From assembly GCF_918797505.1 (NCBI RefSeq), contig NC_092801.1, positions 12,462,001-12,526,000 of the forward strand: a stretch of DNA of 64,000 nt. The letters are read 5' to 3'. Every line of letters starts with the position of its first letter. Within the stretch, counting starts at the first letter, position 1. Of this stretch, positions 52,434 to 63,614 are shown one piece after another. The stretch is from Bemisia tabaci. Lineage: Eukaryota > Arthropoda > Insecta > Hemiptera > Aleyrodidae. A program made the position numbers and the translations under genes. The notes under the pieces were generated by a model. It made no database searches, was not told the DNA's origin, and worked only from the letters and a program-made list of their open reading frames with translations.

Positions 52434-52675
52434 TTGCGTTAGGGAGCCCCAACCCCCTCGAAGTGACCCTCGCCCTATTCGCACTCACCGCGCCGCTCCG
52501 GCTGTTTGTTTGGTCCCTGAATGACCCTGATACGAGCGCTCTTGATGAGTTTATTTCGGGGCTGCCCTACGGCTAAATGCCCGGAGAATAAAAATCGCAG
52601 TTGGATGATTTTGCCAATCGAAAACCTGCAAGTTATTTAAAGAAGGACTCTGTTAGAGAAAGGAGTGAAATTTTG
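52434..52675. other. Unassigned sequence
   Basis: A 60-codon frame at 52394-52576 starts inside the E element and is not supported. Confidence 0.35.
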
Positions 52676-53050
52676 TGCTGGAGTGTATGCATAGCGACCA
52701 ACACCCCCGAGTGATGCTTGTAAATGTGCAGCGGAATCATTACTCCTTACGGAGTGACTGAAACCATTACGGAGCAGAATTTACTCTTTTTGCGGAGTGT
52801 CGTCCGCTTTCATGGTAGTAATTTTACTTCGCACTCATATCAGGGTTGGCATGGTCAGGGAATACCGGGAACACTGGGAAATGTCAGGGAATTTTTATAA
52901 GTCAAGGAAAACCCGGAAATGCCAGGGAAAGATTTTCAGGTGGCCCAAATTTCAAAGATTTTCACTTTCTAAATTCTGTGGCAACCCCATCATATCACTC
53001 GGGGTGTTTTGTTTCGTTTTTGGGTGCTATGTAGTTTTCACTTCTCGAAT
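52676..53050. repeat. Inverted repeat with CACTCGGGG motifs, split by family D
   Basis: CCCCCGAGTGATGC near 52706 opposes CATATCACTCGGGGTG near 52991. TTACTCCTTACGGAGTGA lies at the middle. A relative is at 14270-14480. Family D is inserted at 52843. Confidence 0.65.
52843..52989 (+). mobile_element. Family D element, internally deleted, 8-bp duplication TCATATCA
   Basis: GGGTTGGCATGGTCAGGG to TTCTGTGGCAACCCCA. TCATATCA exactly at 52835-52842 and 52990-52997. 147 bp, about half of full-length D. The 8-bp exact duplication is the best evidence that family D is mobilised by a hAT-type transposase. Confidence 0.9.
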
Positions 53051-53629
53051 TTTAATAGTGGTAGAATGCTCAAGGGTGGTTCAATAGTAGAATGCTCGTC
53101 TGATTACGTATACGGACGCGGAAATTCGGGACGTGAAGTGTCCAAGGCATTTCCAATAAGCAAATAGGAGTCGTTTGGGAATTTTAACAGTGTATTCTCT
53201 AAGAAGTAGGAGGGAAAATGTCCATAAGGCTCCCAAAATATTCGCATTTTATCAAGGAAAATTCGGCAATGTCTGAAGGTAGGCACCGCGTTGTTCCGAA
53301 GCACGGCGGGAATCGACCGGCTGTCAATCCCGATCAAGAACGGGGTTCCCCGGTTACCTTACGGATGGTCGAGTGGTTCCTTCCGCAGTTTTGCGGTTTC
53401 GCGGCGTCTTCGGTCCGATTTTCGGGATGTTGCGAGCCCGGAGCCCCGCCCAGGTGTCTGGGGGGAGGGGGGGGGCGCAGACTTGGATGGAACCTTACCC
53501 ATTTCCGGCAGTGGTCGGTCTGGCTCCGGATCGCATCGGGGAGGAAAAGATGCCGGAGGAAAGGAAAAGAACGAGTAGGTTTTCGCGCTGCGTGGTCCAC
53601 TCCCACGTTCCTCCGCGCTGATCTCCTTT
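53051..53629. other. Family A right fragment then GC-rich DNA
   Basis: 53210-53308 holds an A right half (TTTTATCAAGGAAAATTCGG, ending AAGCACGGCGG). 53310-53620 is GC-rich with a poly-G at 53459-53474. A 184-codon frame at 53218-53772 merely bridges two A elements. Confidence 0.5.
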
Positions 53630-54091
53630 CTACCGCGCTAAGGAAGAACGCCGTAAAACATTCAAGAGTTGCCGAATTTCCTTCGATAAAAACCGAAATT
53701 CCTGGGGAATTTGTGAGTTTTCCCCAAAAATTTTTAGACAATTTTGTGCGCAATTTGATGAAAAATATCTGAAAATTTCAAGGAAAATGTGCCTGAATGT
53801 TATCAAAAATACATATTTTACTAAGGGAAATTTGACAACTCCACTGCTAATTATCAATGATTTACTCTGATTGAATAGCCGGCGTGAAAAAAAATGAAAA
53901 ATGATTATTTTTGAGGAAAGTTGTGAATACTTGTCCATGAAATTTTCAGGGATTTTAGGTGAAATTGTAAACGACACCATATGAAAAATTGGAAGAAAAA
54001 TATTCAAACATTTACCAGGAAATTCGCGTTTTACCAGAGGAAATTTGGCAACGCCTGAAGGTTCATACGGCGTTTTTCCTTAGCACGGCAG
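53630..54091. mobile_element. Family A MITE, long form, 4-bp duplication CTTT
   Basis: CTACCGCGCTAAGGAAGAAC to TTTTTCCTTAGCACGGCAG. CTTT at 53626-53629 and 54092-54095. The middle is duplicated (TGAAAATTTCAAGGAAAATG near 53772 and a GAAAAATTGGAAGAAAAATA segment near 53983), giving 462 bp instead of about 252. Confidence 0.85.
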
Positions 54092-54129
54092 CTTTTGTTG
54101 CGATGATCCTGGATCCCGCACAATGGGCG

Positions 54130-54490
54130 CGGAAAAGGGCCGTTCAAGTATTAGGTAACGCGCTTAAGAAGAGGGGGGTTGAAGCCAGCGTTACGGTGCG
54201 TTACAAGGGGGAGGGGGAGTCAAGCCCAGCGTTACGTATCACATCCGAGCCGGGGGGGGGGGGGGGCTGGGTGGACTTAGACAAAATCTTCCCCTTTTTG
54301 AATGAATCTTTTATGCGCGTGACCACTGACCAAGCCGACAAAACGCGCGCGATTGATTTTCAAGCTGCTTTTACAACGTTTTCTTGAATTTAGGGGAATG
54401 GATTTAGACCAGCGTTACGTAATTCAAAAGGGGGGATGTAGGGCTGCGTTAAGGGTGCGTTACAAGGGAGGAGTGGGTGTCATGGCATAA
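54130..54490 (+). repeat. AGCGTTACG-type imperfect repeat
   Basis: CCAGCGTTACG occurs at about 54187, 54226 and 54410, with GTGCGTTACAAGG.GG twice and G-runs between (poly-G 54250-54265). A family-like inverse patch lies at 3555-3615. Non-coding. Confidence 0.6.
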
Positions 54491-55570
54491 ATCTTGCAAT
54501 GATCAAATCAGGCATATTGTCTAACGGCATTTAATTGTCTGAATTTTTCGCTAGTTGAAGAAGATAATGGTTTGAATGTAAGAACAGCCATGTAATGTAA
54601 GAAATTTTAGATAAATTGATTCATCGAACTTCAAGTAGCCAAATTTTGAAGAACATTTTTAGAATATTTGCTCGTTACTGTTCACTCCATTCTAACTGCA
54701 CCCAAAGGTTGTCCTCCTTTTTTGCATTTTGCGACTGAAAAACTTTGCTCTGCATGACTGCATGAGTGATCGTAAAAAAGCTTTTTTTCTTTTTTTTCTC
54801 GTAAACACTCGCTTGATTTGGCGACTATAGCATGTCCACGTGTCAGCGTGTGAGCTCGCGCACCCCTCTTCCCCAACCCCTCAACGCAACCCTAAACACA
54901 ATGCATACAAATCCCCTCTCCAATTTCCGCTCTCATTCCCGACCTGTTTGAATTAATTTGATCGCTGATCTTTCAATGGCTATCGAAGAGCTTCTCCACA
55001 CTGGCTCACCGCTCACGATGGGCTGCTCGGAAACTGCGGATGGACGAAAATTATCGTACAATCCTACTTTTTTCCTTTTTTCGTTGAACGAATTTACTTT
55101 TTAAACGTCACCGAAAAAAATTTTTCTAGAGGTATTATTTTCACTAACAGCTCCGTTGTTTCTTGTCCACGAAATTTTTGTCCACTGGTTTCAAGTTTTA
55201 ACTTAAAACCAGTTTTTTTTTAGTTAAAAAAACGTTGTATTGATATGATTTTTTAAAGTTAAACTTAACGATAGAAAAACGTTGCTGTTCCAACTAAAAA
55301 AATTAACTTAAAGTTAAATCCACACGAATTTAACTCAAAAAAACAAATTTTGTCGAAAAGAAACGACACTTTAAGTCAAAATAATTTCTCAAAAATGTTT
55401 CTTTTTTTTCAGTGACGTTGACAGTTGATCAGACCCAGGGCTGCTCAGAAGCGCTCATATTCCCGATTGCATTGTTTTTACAGAAAGTTAAACGTCGGTT
55501 CAGGCAATATAACAGCAAAATTACGTCGAGCAAATCAAGATGTCAAAAATCCACTCCTTATCGCCCTCTA
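54491..55570. other. Unassigned AT-rich sequence
   Basis: Contains TTAACTTAAA-type motifs at 55195-55335 (AGTTAAAAAAACG, TTAAAGTTAAAC) in loose inverted order and a TTTCAGTG end near 55412. It may be a degraded MITE. No gene. Confidence 0.4.
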
Positions 55571-55573
55571 AGC

Positions 55574-55970
55574 ACAGTCTGTATCATGCTTTCCAAACCT
55601 GTAAAGTTTTCGTCCTAAATTTGTCTGATTTTTGCTCGGGATCAAACGAAAAATCAGTGAAACTTTCAGTAGAAATGATCAAGATTTTCCAAGTAATAAC
55701 GAAATTTGAGGAGAGAAATTTGGCAACGCTGTAATGTAGTTACGTGCTTTTGTGAGGGGAATGATTCTAAGAACAGTCTGTAGCATGCTTTCAAAACCTG
55801 AAAAGTTTTTGTCCAAAATGTTTCTGATTTTTGCTCGGAATCAAAAGAAAAATCAGTGAAATTTTCGGTAGAAATGACCAATATTTTTCAAGTAAAAGCG
55901 AAATTTGAGGAGGGAAATTTGGCAACACTGTAATGTAGTTCCGTGCTTTTTTTAGGAGAATGACGAGTTG
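55574..55970 (+). repeat. Tandem duplication, 199-bp period
   Basis: ACAGTCTGTA.CATGCTTTC begins at 55574 and 55773. Both units contain GATTTTTGCTCGG, AAAAATCAGTGAAA and AATTTGGCAAC.CTGTAATG. Two diverged units. Confidence 0.9.
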
Positions 55971-56230
55971 GGTGACGCAACGACTTAATTGTGGTCCGAG
56001 GGTTCGCAGGCGGTGACGCTTTTAAGAACCAAAACAAAGAGGTTAATTAGTAGTGCAGGCAAAGCTTTGACGCTCGCTTTAGAATCGGGAAGTTTCGTAA
56101 GAAATATATCGGTGTTTGTTCGCGTCAAACACGTAAAATAAGTAAAAAGTCTTCTTGCCTGGTTTTTGAATCGATCCTAGCATTCCCAACGCACTTTTTC
56201 TTGTATCACACTCCAAGTAGATAAGTCACA
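55971..56230. other. Unassigned sequence
   Basis: Unique DNA, no gene recognised. Confidence 0.4.
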
Positions 56231-57268
56231 GGGTGTCTACACAGGTCATGAAATTATGGAAACTTGCGAAAATTTCCGCGAGAGGGCGCGAAAAACGAAG
56301 ACGAAAAGGCGTAGGATCGGACGCAGCGTTTCAAGGAAAGTCAAGTACCCTTGTCGCACCTCTAGTGGAGTCATTATTTTTCTGGTAGTTACAGCATAGC
56401 TCACTTTTCGAGCACGTTCTCATTATTTATTTAACAATCGAGTGATTAAGCAGCTAACCACTTAATTCTGCCCGGTTATTACTTCTTCTCAAGCTTCCCT
56501 CCCCCCCCCCCCCCTCCTACCGCCGGCGTACAGCTTTCCGTTCTGCGGAGGAACTTTTCCGGCGACGTTGCCAGGTTTAACTTAATTGGACCCTTGCACA
56601 AAAGAGATACAGCCAAATGCAGTGCTTCCGTCTCCCGGAACTAGTTCCGAATTCCGGAACTTATGAGATTTTTCTGAATTTTTCCCGGAACTTTTAAATT
56701 CCGGAAATATTCCGAAACTTTTGATAAAATCTAAAAGGAATTCCGGAACTTTTGACGGTTATGGAGTGGGAGAAATAGGAACAAACAAGTTCCGAATCCC
56801 GGAACTTTTGAGATTTTTCTGAATTTTCCCCGGAACTTTTAAATTCCCAAAATGTTCCGGATGTTTAGCATTTTCCGGAACTTTCTTGGAATTTTCGATA
56901 AAATCTTAAAGGAATCCCGGAACATTGGCGGTTATGGAGTGGGAGAAATTAGAAGAAAATAGTTCCGAATCCCGGATCTTTTGACGGATATAGAATGGGA
57001 TCACTGGTCAAATGAGTAGACTTATTTGTAAGGATCGACTTTGCATTAACATCAGGAACACTTTTGGAATTGAAAATTTGAATTGGTGTCAAAGATTGGC
57101 TGAAATATGAAAAAGAAATCGATGTTCAGGTCTTTAACTCTGGAAAATTATATAGTTTTCCCCCAAGAAAATCCCAGGGAAGAAGGAGACAACTGCAATT
57201 TTAGGGAATGATCTCCTGAAAATCAGGGAAAAATCAGGGAACGAGCATGTCCAATAATTCTAGACACC
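56231..57268. repeat. Family N-like edges around a GGAATTCCGGAAC-rich duplication
   Basis: CAGGGTGTCTACACAGG at 56231 and TTCTAGACACCACG at about 57268 are opposed N-type ends. Inside, AGTTCCGAAT.CCGGAAC starts at 56645, 56790 and 56962, and GGTTATGGAGTGGGAGAAAT occurs twice. A poly-C lies at 56499-56513. Whether the edges belong to one element is uncertain. Confidence 0.5.
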
Positions 57269-57740
57269 ACGTTTTAATCAAATTGGTGAAATGTTGGAGA
57301 AAACTCTGTTTTGAAAATTTGCTCATTAGTCATTATTATCCGAAAGGAAATTCCTTCGGTTGAACCGAAGCGGCAACCCAGCTGGCTTCATCTTTTCGAG
57401 GCGCCCGTTCGTTATCCTCTTTTCCCTGAAGTTTTTATTCTTCCTTCCTCTCTTTTTTCTCAACTTTTTAATGAATGTTTTATCAACATGCTCCGGGCAC
57501 GATACATCAAGCGACCGTGGCTTCTTTGTTCTCATTAACGTGATTTCAATCCGTGCTGAAAGTATAATTGTTTTAACTCGCTGAAATATTTTTTTATGAG
57601 GGAAATTTATTCTTTCCGAAACGGAAGAAAGGAAAACTAACAACGAAAGAGAACAGTTGTTTTATTTTCTTTGCCTTTTTTTGCTGTGCCTTGAGCATAG
57701 GAGGTTTAAAGTGAAGTTAGGTAGTTTACCGATAAGAAAC
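57269..57740. other. Unassigned sequence
   Basis: Unique AT-rich DNA. The small frames on both strands are not protein-like. Confidence 0.4.
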
Positions 57741-57745
57741 CATGT

Positions 57746-57945
57746 TAGCTATACCTGAACAAAGCTGAATACGAGGCATACAAAACCAGGGCTTTTTTAT
57801 TTTCTCCCACAGAATACTCTATGATCATTTTATTAATTCATAGAGTAGCTATACAAGAACAAGCTGAATACGAGGCATATAAAACCAGGGTTTTTTATTT
57901 TCTCGCACAGAATACTCTATGATCATTATATTAATTCCTAGAGAG
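57746..57945 (+). repeat. Tandem duplication, 100-bp period
   Basis: TAGCTATAC begins at 57746 and 57846. AGCTGAATACGAGGCATA and CAGAATACTCTATGATCATT are in both units, which differ only slightly. Confidence 0.93.
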
Positions 57946-58560
57946 TGAAGTTCTTTTATACCCTTCACGTATGTTCCAATATGAAACCACTACCTCGATA
58001 ATGTGGTCTCTTCTATTGATTTCTTTTAATCTAATTATAGAAATCCGTTTTTTCTGTCGATGAATTGTGTTTTTAATACATATTGTCTAAGTCATTTTTT
58101 ATATTTTTTGTTACAGGTAAACATGACCCAAAAATTAGCAAGGGTGGATATTTTTGATTTTTTTAAATAAAAGAGAACAAAGTTGAAAGCGCTTATGCAA
58201 GCTCGTAAAACGGCAGGTATGGCATTCACGTCCCTATTTTGCATGTTATTTTTGTTTTCATTCTGTCAACGCTTGAATTCATTGAACTTGATACCGATCG
58301 TCAGGTTTGCCCGGAGAGAGACCCAACCTCTGTAAACAAACAATCTCGCGAACTGTTATAAACTCACTTTGCGTAAGATCTCTATTCATTGCTTTTGTTT
58401 TTGAAAAATAAAGGAAGCAAAAGGAAGCAAATGCCCGAGAGCGATTTAAATCATGCAAATTTAAAAGAAAAAAAGGAAAAGAAAAAAAAATCCTATTCAT
58501 TCTTACGGTCCTCAACTAACGAGCACATCCCTTATTTCCCACCTACCTCTGGTTCCGTTA
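57946..58560. other. Unassigned sequence
   Basis: TTTTTTGTTACAGGTAAACA at about 58105-58126 resembles a 3' splice site, followed by a 15-codon frame and AAATAAAAG. Too little for a gene call. Confidence 0.35.
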
Positions 58561-58976
58561 CACTGAAAAAAAAATCTCGGTGTATTTACTAAGAAAAGGG
58601 TAAAATTACCAAGAATCCAGGGTTCTATTAGATCCCTGTTTTTTCTTGGTAAAATTACCATTTATAGAATTGGTAATTTTACCGAGAAATCTCTGTAAAA
58701 TTATTGAACTTTCTCGGTAATTTTACTGGACCTTGGTAAAAACGCCAATATTTTTTATGGACTGTGGTAGAATTACCGAGATAAAATGGCAAAGTTACCG
58801 GGCATTGATTACCAATAAAAGTGGTATTCTTACCTGAAAAAAAAACAGTAAAAATACCGGTTTTTAGGTAAGCTTACCAGTCTGTCTTGGTAAAATTACC
58901 AATAATTGGTAAAAAAAGTGAGATGGTAAAGGTACCAACGGACCTTAGTAAAAACGCCGAGAATTTCTTTTCAGTG
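58561..58976 (+). mobile_element. Family M MITE, copy 3
   Basis: CACTGAAAAAAAAATCTCGG to AGAATTTCTTTTCAGTG, TA on both sides (58559-58560, 58977-58978). 416 bp with about a dozen GGTAAA/TTTACC palindromic motifs in the same order as the copy at 17874. Confidence 0.88.
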
Positions 58977-59365
58977 TATGGCAGAAACACGTCTCATTCG
59001 TTAAAGTTGTATCGTTCATACTGCGTTTTAATTCAACAAGGCGAAGCTCGTAACAGTGGCCAATAAAACGCATCTCTCGCAAGTCGAGGTTCAACGACTT
59101 CCCGGCGAAAAAGGGGGCCGCGAGAGAGGCGGGTAAATGAGTGCGGGCGACGCGGTCATCAAAACAAGACAACCTGTCCCCCTCCAAATCCACAGAGTCC
59201 ACTTTTTTCATGAGCCCTGAGACGCGTCCACCTCGGCGGATTCCAGGGGTCATCGAGGAATGGACTTACGAGGTTTTAACATCGCCCGACGACAAGAATT
59301 AGCGCGGAGGAGCCGACAGGAAACAAGATGCAAAGCGCGAATGGAATGCCCGTCGGTCCTCCATT
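58977..59365. other. Unassigned sequence
   Basis: Unique and moderately GC-rich. A 102-codon minus frame (58945-59253) starts in unique DNA and ends inside the M element. No domain is recognised. Confidence 0.35.
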
Positions 59366-59618
59366 CTGCCGTGCTAAGGAAGAACGCCGTATGAGCCTTC
59401 AGACGTTGCCAAGTTTCCTTCGATAAAAACCGAATTTACTGAGAAAATTGTGCATATTTGTTTCCAAAATTTTCAGACTATTTCGTACACACTTTAATTT
59501 AAAATATCTGAAGATTTCAAAGGAAAATGTGCGTAAATGTCGTCAAAAATGCATGTTTTATCAAGGGAAATTCGGCAACTCTCGAATGTTCATACGGCGT
59601 TTTTCCTTAGCACGGCAG
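59366..59618. mobile_element. Family A MITE, 4-bp duplication CATT
   Basis: CTGCCGTGCTAAGGAAGAAC to TTTTTCCTTAGCACGGCAG, CATT at 59362-59365 and 59619-59622. 253 bp with well-kept ends, a good reference copy for the family. Confidence 0.93.
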
Positions 59619-59813
59619 CATTGTAAGAAGGGCGTATCTCGATCCTCGTATGAGCCCTGGAAAACATGGATTTACATGTGAAACAGGGCTCACGTGGAAT
59701 TTGAAGTACGTCGTTACGGCAGAAGGGGGATGTCCTTTGCCGCGACGGACAACGTCGGCTTGAGAATAGTGGCGATTCCTGTATGTTGAAAAAATAGGAA
59801 GAGAGGACTCACT
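59619..59813. other. Unassigned sequence
   Basis: GAGCCCTGGAAAACATGGAT and a following CAGGGCTCACGTGG form a weak inverted pair. No gene. Confidence 0.35.
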
Positions 59814-60038
59814 CACTGCAAAAATAAACACATTGGATCTAGAGTCCAGATCTTAGAAACATCTACAAGAAAAAATACTCTTGATCAATCAGATTTAAGC
59901 TTAAACCAAGAACCAAGCCTCTTAATTTGAGCGGATTTCCTTTTGATTTAAGCTTAAATCTGATTGAATCAAGGGTCCTTTTTCTTGTCAATATTTTCAA
60001 GAGTCTGGACTCTAGATCCGATGTGTTTTTTTCCAGCG
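59814..60038. mobile_element. Family F palindromic MITE
   Basis: CACTGCAAAAATAAACACAT to GTGTTTTTTTCCAGCG. Full family layout. 225 bp. Confidence 0.87.
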
Positions 60039-60962
60039 AGTTTCTCATCTCAGCCTTTGCTTTGCATGTGTGGGAGCAATAATCATACGGTGAAGATCGC
60101 AATTGCCAACATGCAAGCTTTTTGCATATAACGTTAAAACACGTTTAAATTTGAATTTCCTTGAGCTCTGATCACAAGCGAAAAAGTGATCATCATTGCG
60201 TACACTCGATACATACTGGTGCGAATGGTTTTTCCATTGAACTTGCTCGAGCAATTCCCCTACGATTTTCGCCTTGAACGTAACACACGATTTATGCAAC
60301 GAAAATTATTGAAAGTAACCACTAACCAAGTTATTACGTTTCTCGTTCATAAATTCGAAGGCCCTGCCCATAAGAAAAACTTGAGTCCATCTCATACTGC
60401 ACGTTAAGCAAACGATTTTGTTGTTGCTTGTTGTTTACACTTTAAAGGATGGGAAACGGGGAAACGTAACTATTCAAGCGCGCACGTGTACCATGCAGGA
60501 CGGCGCAATGTGTGAAGTATCCATGCAGTCTTGCAGGCACTAACAGCGCGCGGCGCGTGCCGTGGAGTACGCGCAATGCGTGAAGTATTCATGCAGCCTT
60601 GCAGGCGATAGCATGCGTTCTGCGCCGACCGCAGTGTTTAACGAGATCATTTAATCTCGCGCAGCGTTTTTCAACCCTGGAATCTTTGGTAAAATAAAAT
60701 GGCAACACTGAAAGCCGGTTTCGTCTCCATTCCGGCGGTGCAATTTGAGGTTATGCCCCGCCCGCCTGGTGAAGGCGAATGTTCGACGTTGGTGCGTGCC
60801 ACAACTCTTGCTCGACGCATCGCTCCTACGGCCCAACCGCAGCGCAACGCCATGCGTCAGGCAATTCCAGCACTCGCCGCACGTACCTACCGCAATTACA
60901 GACTACATATTCTGTGGCAATTACTAACGATCCTGCCCTCGTTTGTTACGACCAGGACTATC
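60039..60962. other. Degraded elements
   Basis: 60100-60420 is a diverged inner part of the 33457-type element (CAACGAAAATTATTGAAAG, AAGTTATTACGTTT). 60480-60640 has two GCGCAATG.GTGAAGTAT.CATGCAG units related to the palindrome at 7084. 60640-60960 is unique. No gene. Confidence 0.5.
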
Positions 60963-61199
60963 AGCGGGCTGATTGTTGAAATTGGTAGACAAAGCGATAG
61001 ACAAAAAAGACAAAAAGGATACGGAGGGATCCGTGCAATTAATAGGAGGTAGGTAATAGACTAACCAACGGCAACCGACGAGAGACCCTTTTAACAGTCC
61101 ATCATGTTCTCCTTTAGTCTGTAAGAACCGTCCAAATTAACCAATAGGATCGCTTTATACTCATTATGTTTTCTTTGTCTATTCTTTCGTATCCCGCAT
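60963..61199. mobile_element. Family I MITE, copy next to another
   Basis: CAGCGGGCTGATTGTTGAAA at the left, GACTAACCAACGGCAACCGA in the middle. The right end is truncated at TTCTTTCGTATCC. Confidence 0.82.
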
Positions 61200-61202
61200 G
61201 CA

Positions 61203-61474
61203 GCGGGCTGATTACCGAAATTGATAGACAAAGCTATGGACAAAAAAGACAAGAAGGACACGGAGGGATCCTATTGGTCGAATTGGGTGGTTGCAATGGA
61301 CAAAGGAGGTAGGTAATAGACTAACCAACGGCAACCGACGAGAAACGCTTTCGTTAGTCCATCATGTTCTCCTTTAGTCTATAAGAATCGCCCCAATTAA
61401 CCTATAGGATATCTCTATACTCCTTGTGTTTTCTGTGTCTATTCTTTCGCCTATCAATTACAACAATCAACCCG
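61203..61474. mobile_element. Family I MITE, full copy in tandem
   Basis: GCGGGCTGATTACCGAAATT to CAATTACAACAATCAACCCG. Includes GGACAAAGGAGGTAGGTAAT, the undisrupted site used to place the N insertion at 16360. Adjacent and parallel to the preceding copy. Confidence 0.87.
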
Positions 61475-61712
61475 CAGGAGGACAGACTCAGAGGTAATAT
61501 TCTGTCGTAGTTCAGAGGAGAGCAAAGGGAGGATTTTTAAGTGAAAATTTTCGCTTGGACGCTACTCGGTCCCTTATCTCAAAACTTTATTTTTAAACTT
61601 ACTTCTATATATCGTAATACTGCAGAAGAGCATTATTTAATCTCTAAAATTCCCTTGGAAAAGGAAGATTTGAAAAGATTCTTCTTGCAAAATTTCCTTG
61701 GAGTGAAGTTGA

Positions 61713-62100
61713 GTGATGGTGCACACTTTTTAGGTAGAAGTCGGAAAATCGCTTACTTTTCTAGTCTGCGTTAGAGTCTTTCGATCCGCAACGATGTTAT
61801 ATCATCTACTATATTTACTGTATTGTTAGCTTCGAGAGAGGTCTAGTTATAGTGCAGGTGTTAGGTGAAAACTTGAAAATTCTAAAATCGCTTATTTCCA
61901 GTCGGCGTTAAAGTCCCCAGATCTTCATCGATGTTCAATCATCAATGTATTGCCAGAGGGAACGAATTTTGGAATTTTTCGTGATGGTGCACGTGTTAGT
62001 TAAAAATCGAATAATTCCTTAATTACTTTTCCAGTCCGAGTTAAAGTCTTTCAATTCCCAGCGATGCTAAATCATCGATTTATTGCCATAGGAAACTTAT
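61713..62100 (+). repeat. Diverged tandem repeat, roughly 130-140-bp units
   Basis: AGTC.G.GTTA.AGTC, then CGATGTT.AATCAT, then TTTATTGCCA-type blocks recur near 61758, 61902 and 62033. GTGATGGTGCAC occurs at 61714 and 61981. About three poorly conserved units. Confidence 0.65.
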
Positions 62101-62280
62101 CGTATGGTAGCAGAGATTCCCGGTTTCTGGGAAGGACTCCCTGATTTTGCCTTGAAATTTTTCATTTCCTGATGAATCGCGATTTTCTGCGGTTATTTTC
62201 GGTCGTAGACACCATATTTTTAACATATCCGTGCCACGATGCACTAACTGAAAAAAAAAGTTACGGACTATGTAGACATA

Positions 62281-62497
62281 CACTTGAAAAAAAAGTCGCT
62301 TGGATTTCGAGTCCAAACTCCTCATAATATTGAAAAGGAAAGTGCTCTTGATTCCATCAGATTTTTCCTTGAATCGGATAGCCGAGCCTCTTGATTTAGG
62401 TGAATTTTCCAGCAAAAAGTCCGATTGAATCAAGAGTATTTTGCTTGTCAATGTTGTTAAGAGTCTGGACTCTAGAAAGCAACTTCTTTTTCCAGTG
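62281..62497. mobile_element. Family F relative, diverged
   Basis: CACTTGAAAAAAAAGTCGCT to ACTTCTTTTTCCAGTG. The arms keep GGATTTCGAGTCCAAACTC / GAGTCTGGACTCTAG and the TTGATTCCATCAG pair. Ends in CCAGTG like family F. Confidence 0.78.
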
Positions 62498-62670
62498 ATA
62501 CCGTCCGTCCCGGGCTCAGAGGCTGGAAGTTCCGGATGCTGGAGCCGTAGCTTCGATTGCTCCGGGTGCTACGCCGGAAGTTTCGGCCTCTGAGCAAGGA
62601 ACGCGGACGGTATGTGTATATAGCCCTCAGGCACGGCTTCCACGGTCGGAGTTTTTTTTTCAGTGTGGTG
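62498..62670 (+). mobile_element. Family L element, copy 1
   Basis: ACCGTCCGTCCCGGGCTCAG and GGCCTCTGAGCAAGGAACGC oppose each other. GCTCCGGGTGCTACGCCGGA is in the middle. The tail reads ATATAGCCCTCAGGCACGGC. It directly follows a F-type CCAGTG end. Confidence 0.72.
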
Positions 62671-62793
62671 TTTATAGGACCGGAAATAGCCGCAGAAAAG
62701 CGCGATTCATTGGGGAATGAAAAATTTCAGGGAAAAATCTGGGAATCCGTTCAAGAAACCAGAAATCTCTTCTTCCACCACTTAAAGATAATT

Positions 62794-63049
62794 GGATTGC
62801 ATTTTGCAAAAAGAAACCCTAGCATTGCAATGTTGCTAAGATTGTGCAACTTCTTTTGTCTTGGAGGAGAAACCCGATTATCCATTAATAGTTTCTATTT
62901 TACCCGCTAAAAACTGTAAATTTAAGACAAAAATTCCCATCTAAATTTCATAGTTTTTCACGATTTCCGCAATTTTATCGCAAAAGATGAAGTTGCACAA
63001 TCTTAGCATCATTCTAATGCTATTGGTTCCTTTTTGCAAAATGCAATCC
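62794..63049. mobile_element. Family C MITE, full length
   Basis: GGATTGCATTTTGCAAAAAG to TTTTTGCAAAATGCAATCC. AATT before and GATT after agree at 3 of 4. 256 bp, like the copies at 1702 and 3212. Confidence 0.87.
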
Positions 63050-63114
63050 GATTTGTTTTCAAATTTTGAGGAAATTTTCAGTAGTCATTGTAAATGGGGT
63101 TGATGCTAGGTTTT

Positions 63115-63290
63115 TTCCAGCGATACCGTCCGTTCCGGGCTCAGAGGCTGGAAGTTCCGGGTGTTGGAGCCGTAGCTTCGATTGCTCCGGGTGCTACGCC
63201 CGGAAGTTTCGGCCTCTGAGCCCGGAACGCGTACCGTACGCCTATTTATATTCGGTAAGTACGGCTTCCGTGGCTGGATGTCCTCTCCCC
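63115..63290 (+). mobile_element. Family L element, copy 2
   Basis: CCGTTCCGGGCTCAGAGGCT and GGCCTCTGAGCCCGGAACGC oppose each other with GCTCCGGGTGCTACGCCCGG between. The tail CGCCTATTTATATTCGGTAA and TGGCTGGATGTCCTCTCCCC is shared with copy 3. Confidence 0.8.
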
Positions 63291-63292
63291 TA

Positions 63293-63600
63293 GAGTCCCT
63301 TTATACTGAGAGTCAAGACAACACCCCTCATGGAGTCACAAATTGGAATAAAGATTACACAAATTGAACGTTTTTCGTAATCTTTGATCGGCTCATTCTT
63401 AAATTCCTTCCTCCGTTCCTTCTCTCATTCCGTTTGTTCCTTGTCGAACCCGAAATTCCTCGGTCCATTCCAGATTATAATCTTTGCAATCGATGTAAAT
63501 GTGCAAACGATGAAAATGTAATCTTTATTCCCGTTTGTGACACTGTGAAGGCCTAAAATACGGGAACCGATCAGAAATGGATTCAAATTGTCTTGACTCT
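63293..63600 (+). mobile_element. Family G MITE, right end missing
   Basis: GAGTCCCTTTATACTGAGAG start preceded by TA. The body matches the 34048 copy closely, but the sequence breaks at TCTTGACTCT and passes into a CCAGTG end and family L copy 3. Confidence 0.85.
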
Positions 63601-63614
63601 TCTCCTTTTTTTCC

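Noticed and set aside
53218..53772. 184-codon plus-strand frame
   Set aside because: It begins in a family A remnant, crosses a GC-rich spacer and ends in another family A element, so it is a read-through of repeats.
58100..58175. Terminal exon after TTTTTTGTTACAG with a 15-codon frame and AAATAAAAG
   Set aside because: Pattern possible by chance in AT-rich DNA. No upstream exon can be connected.
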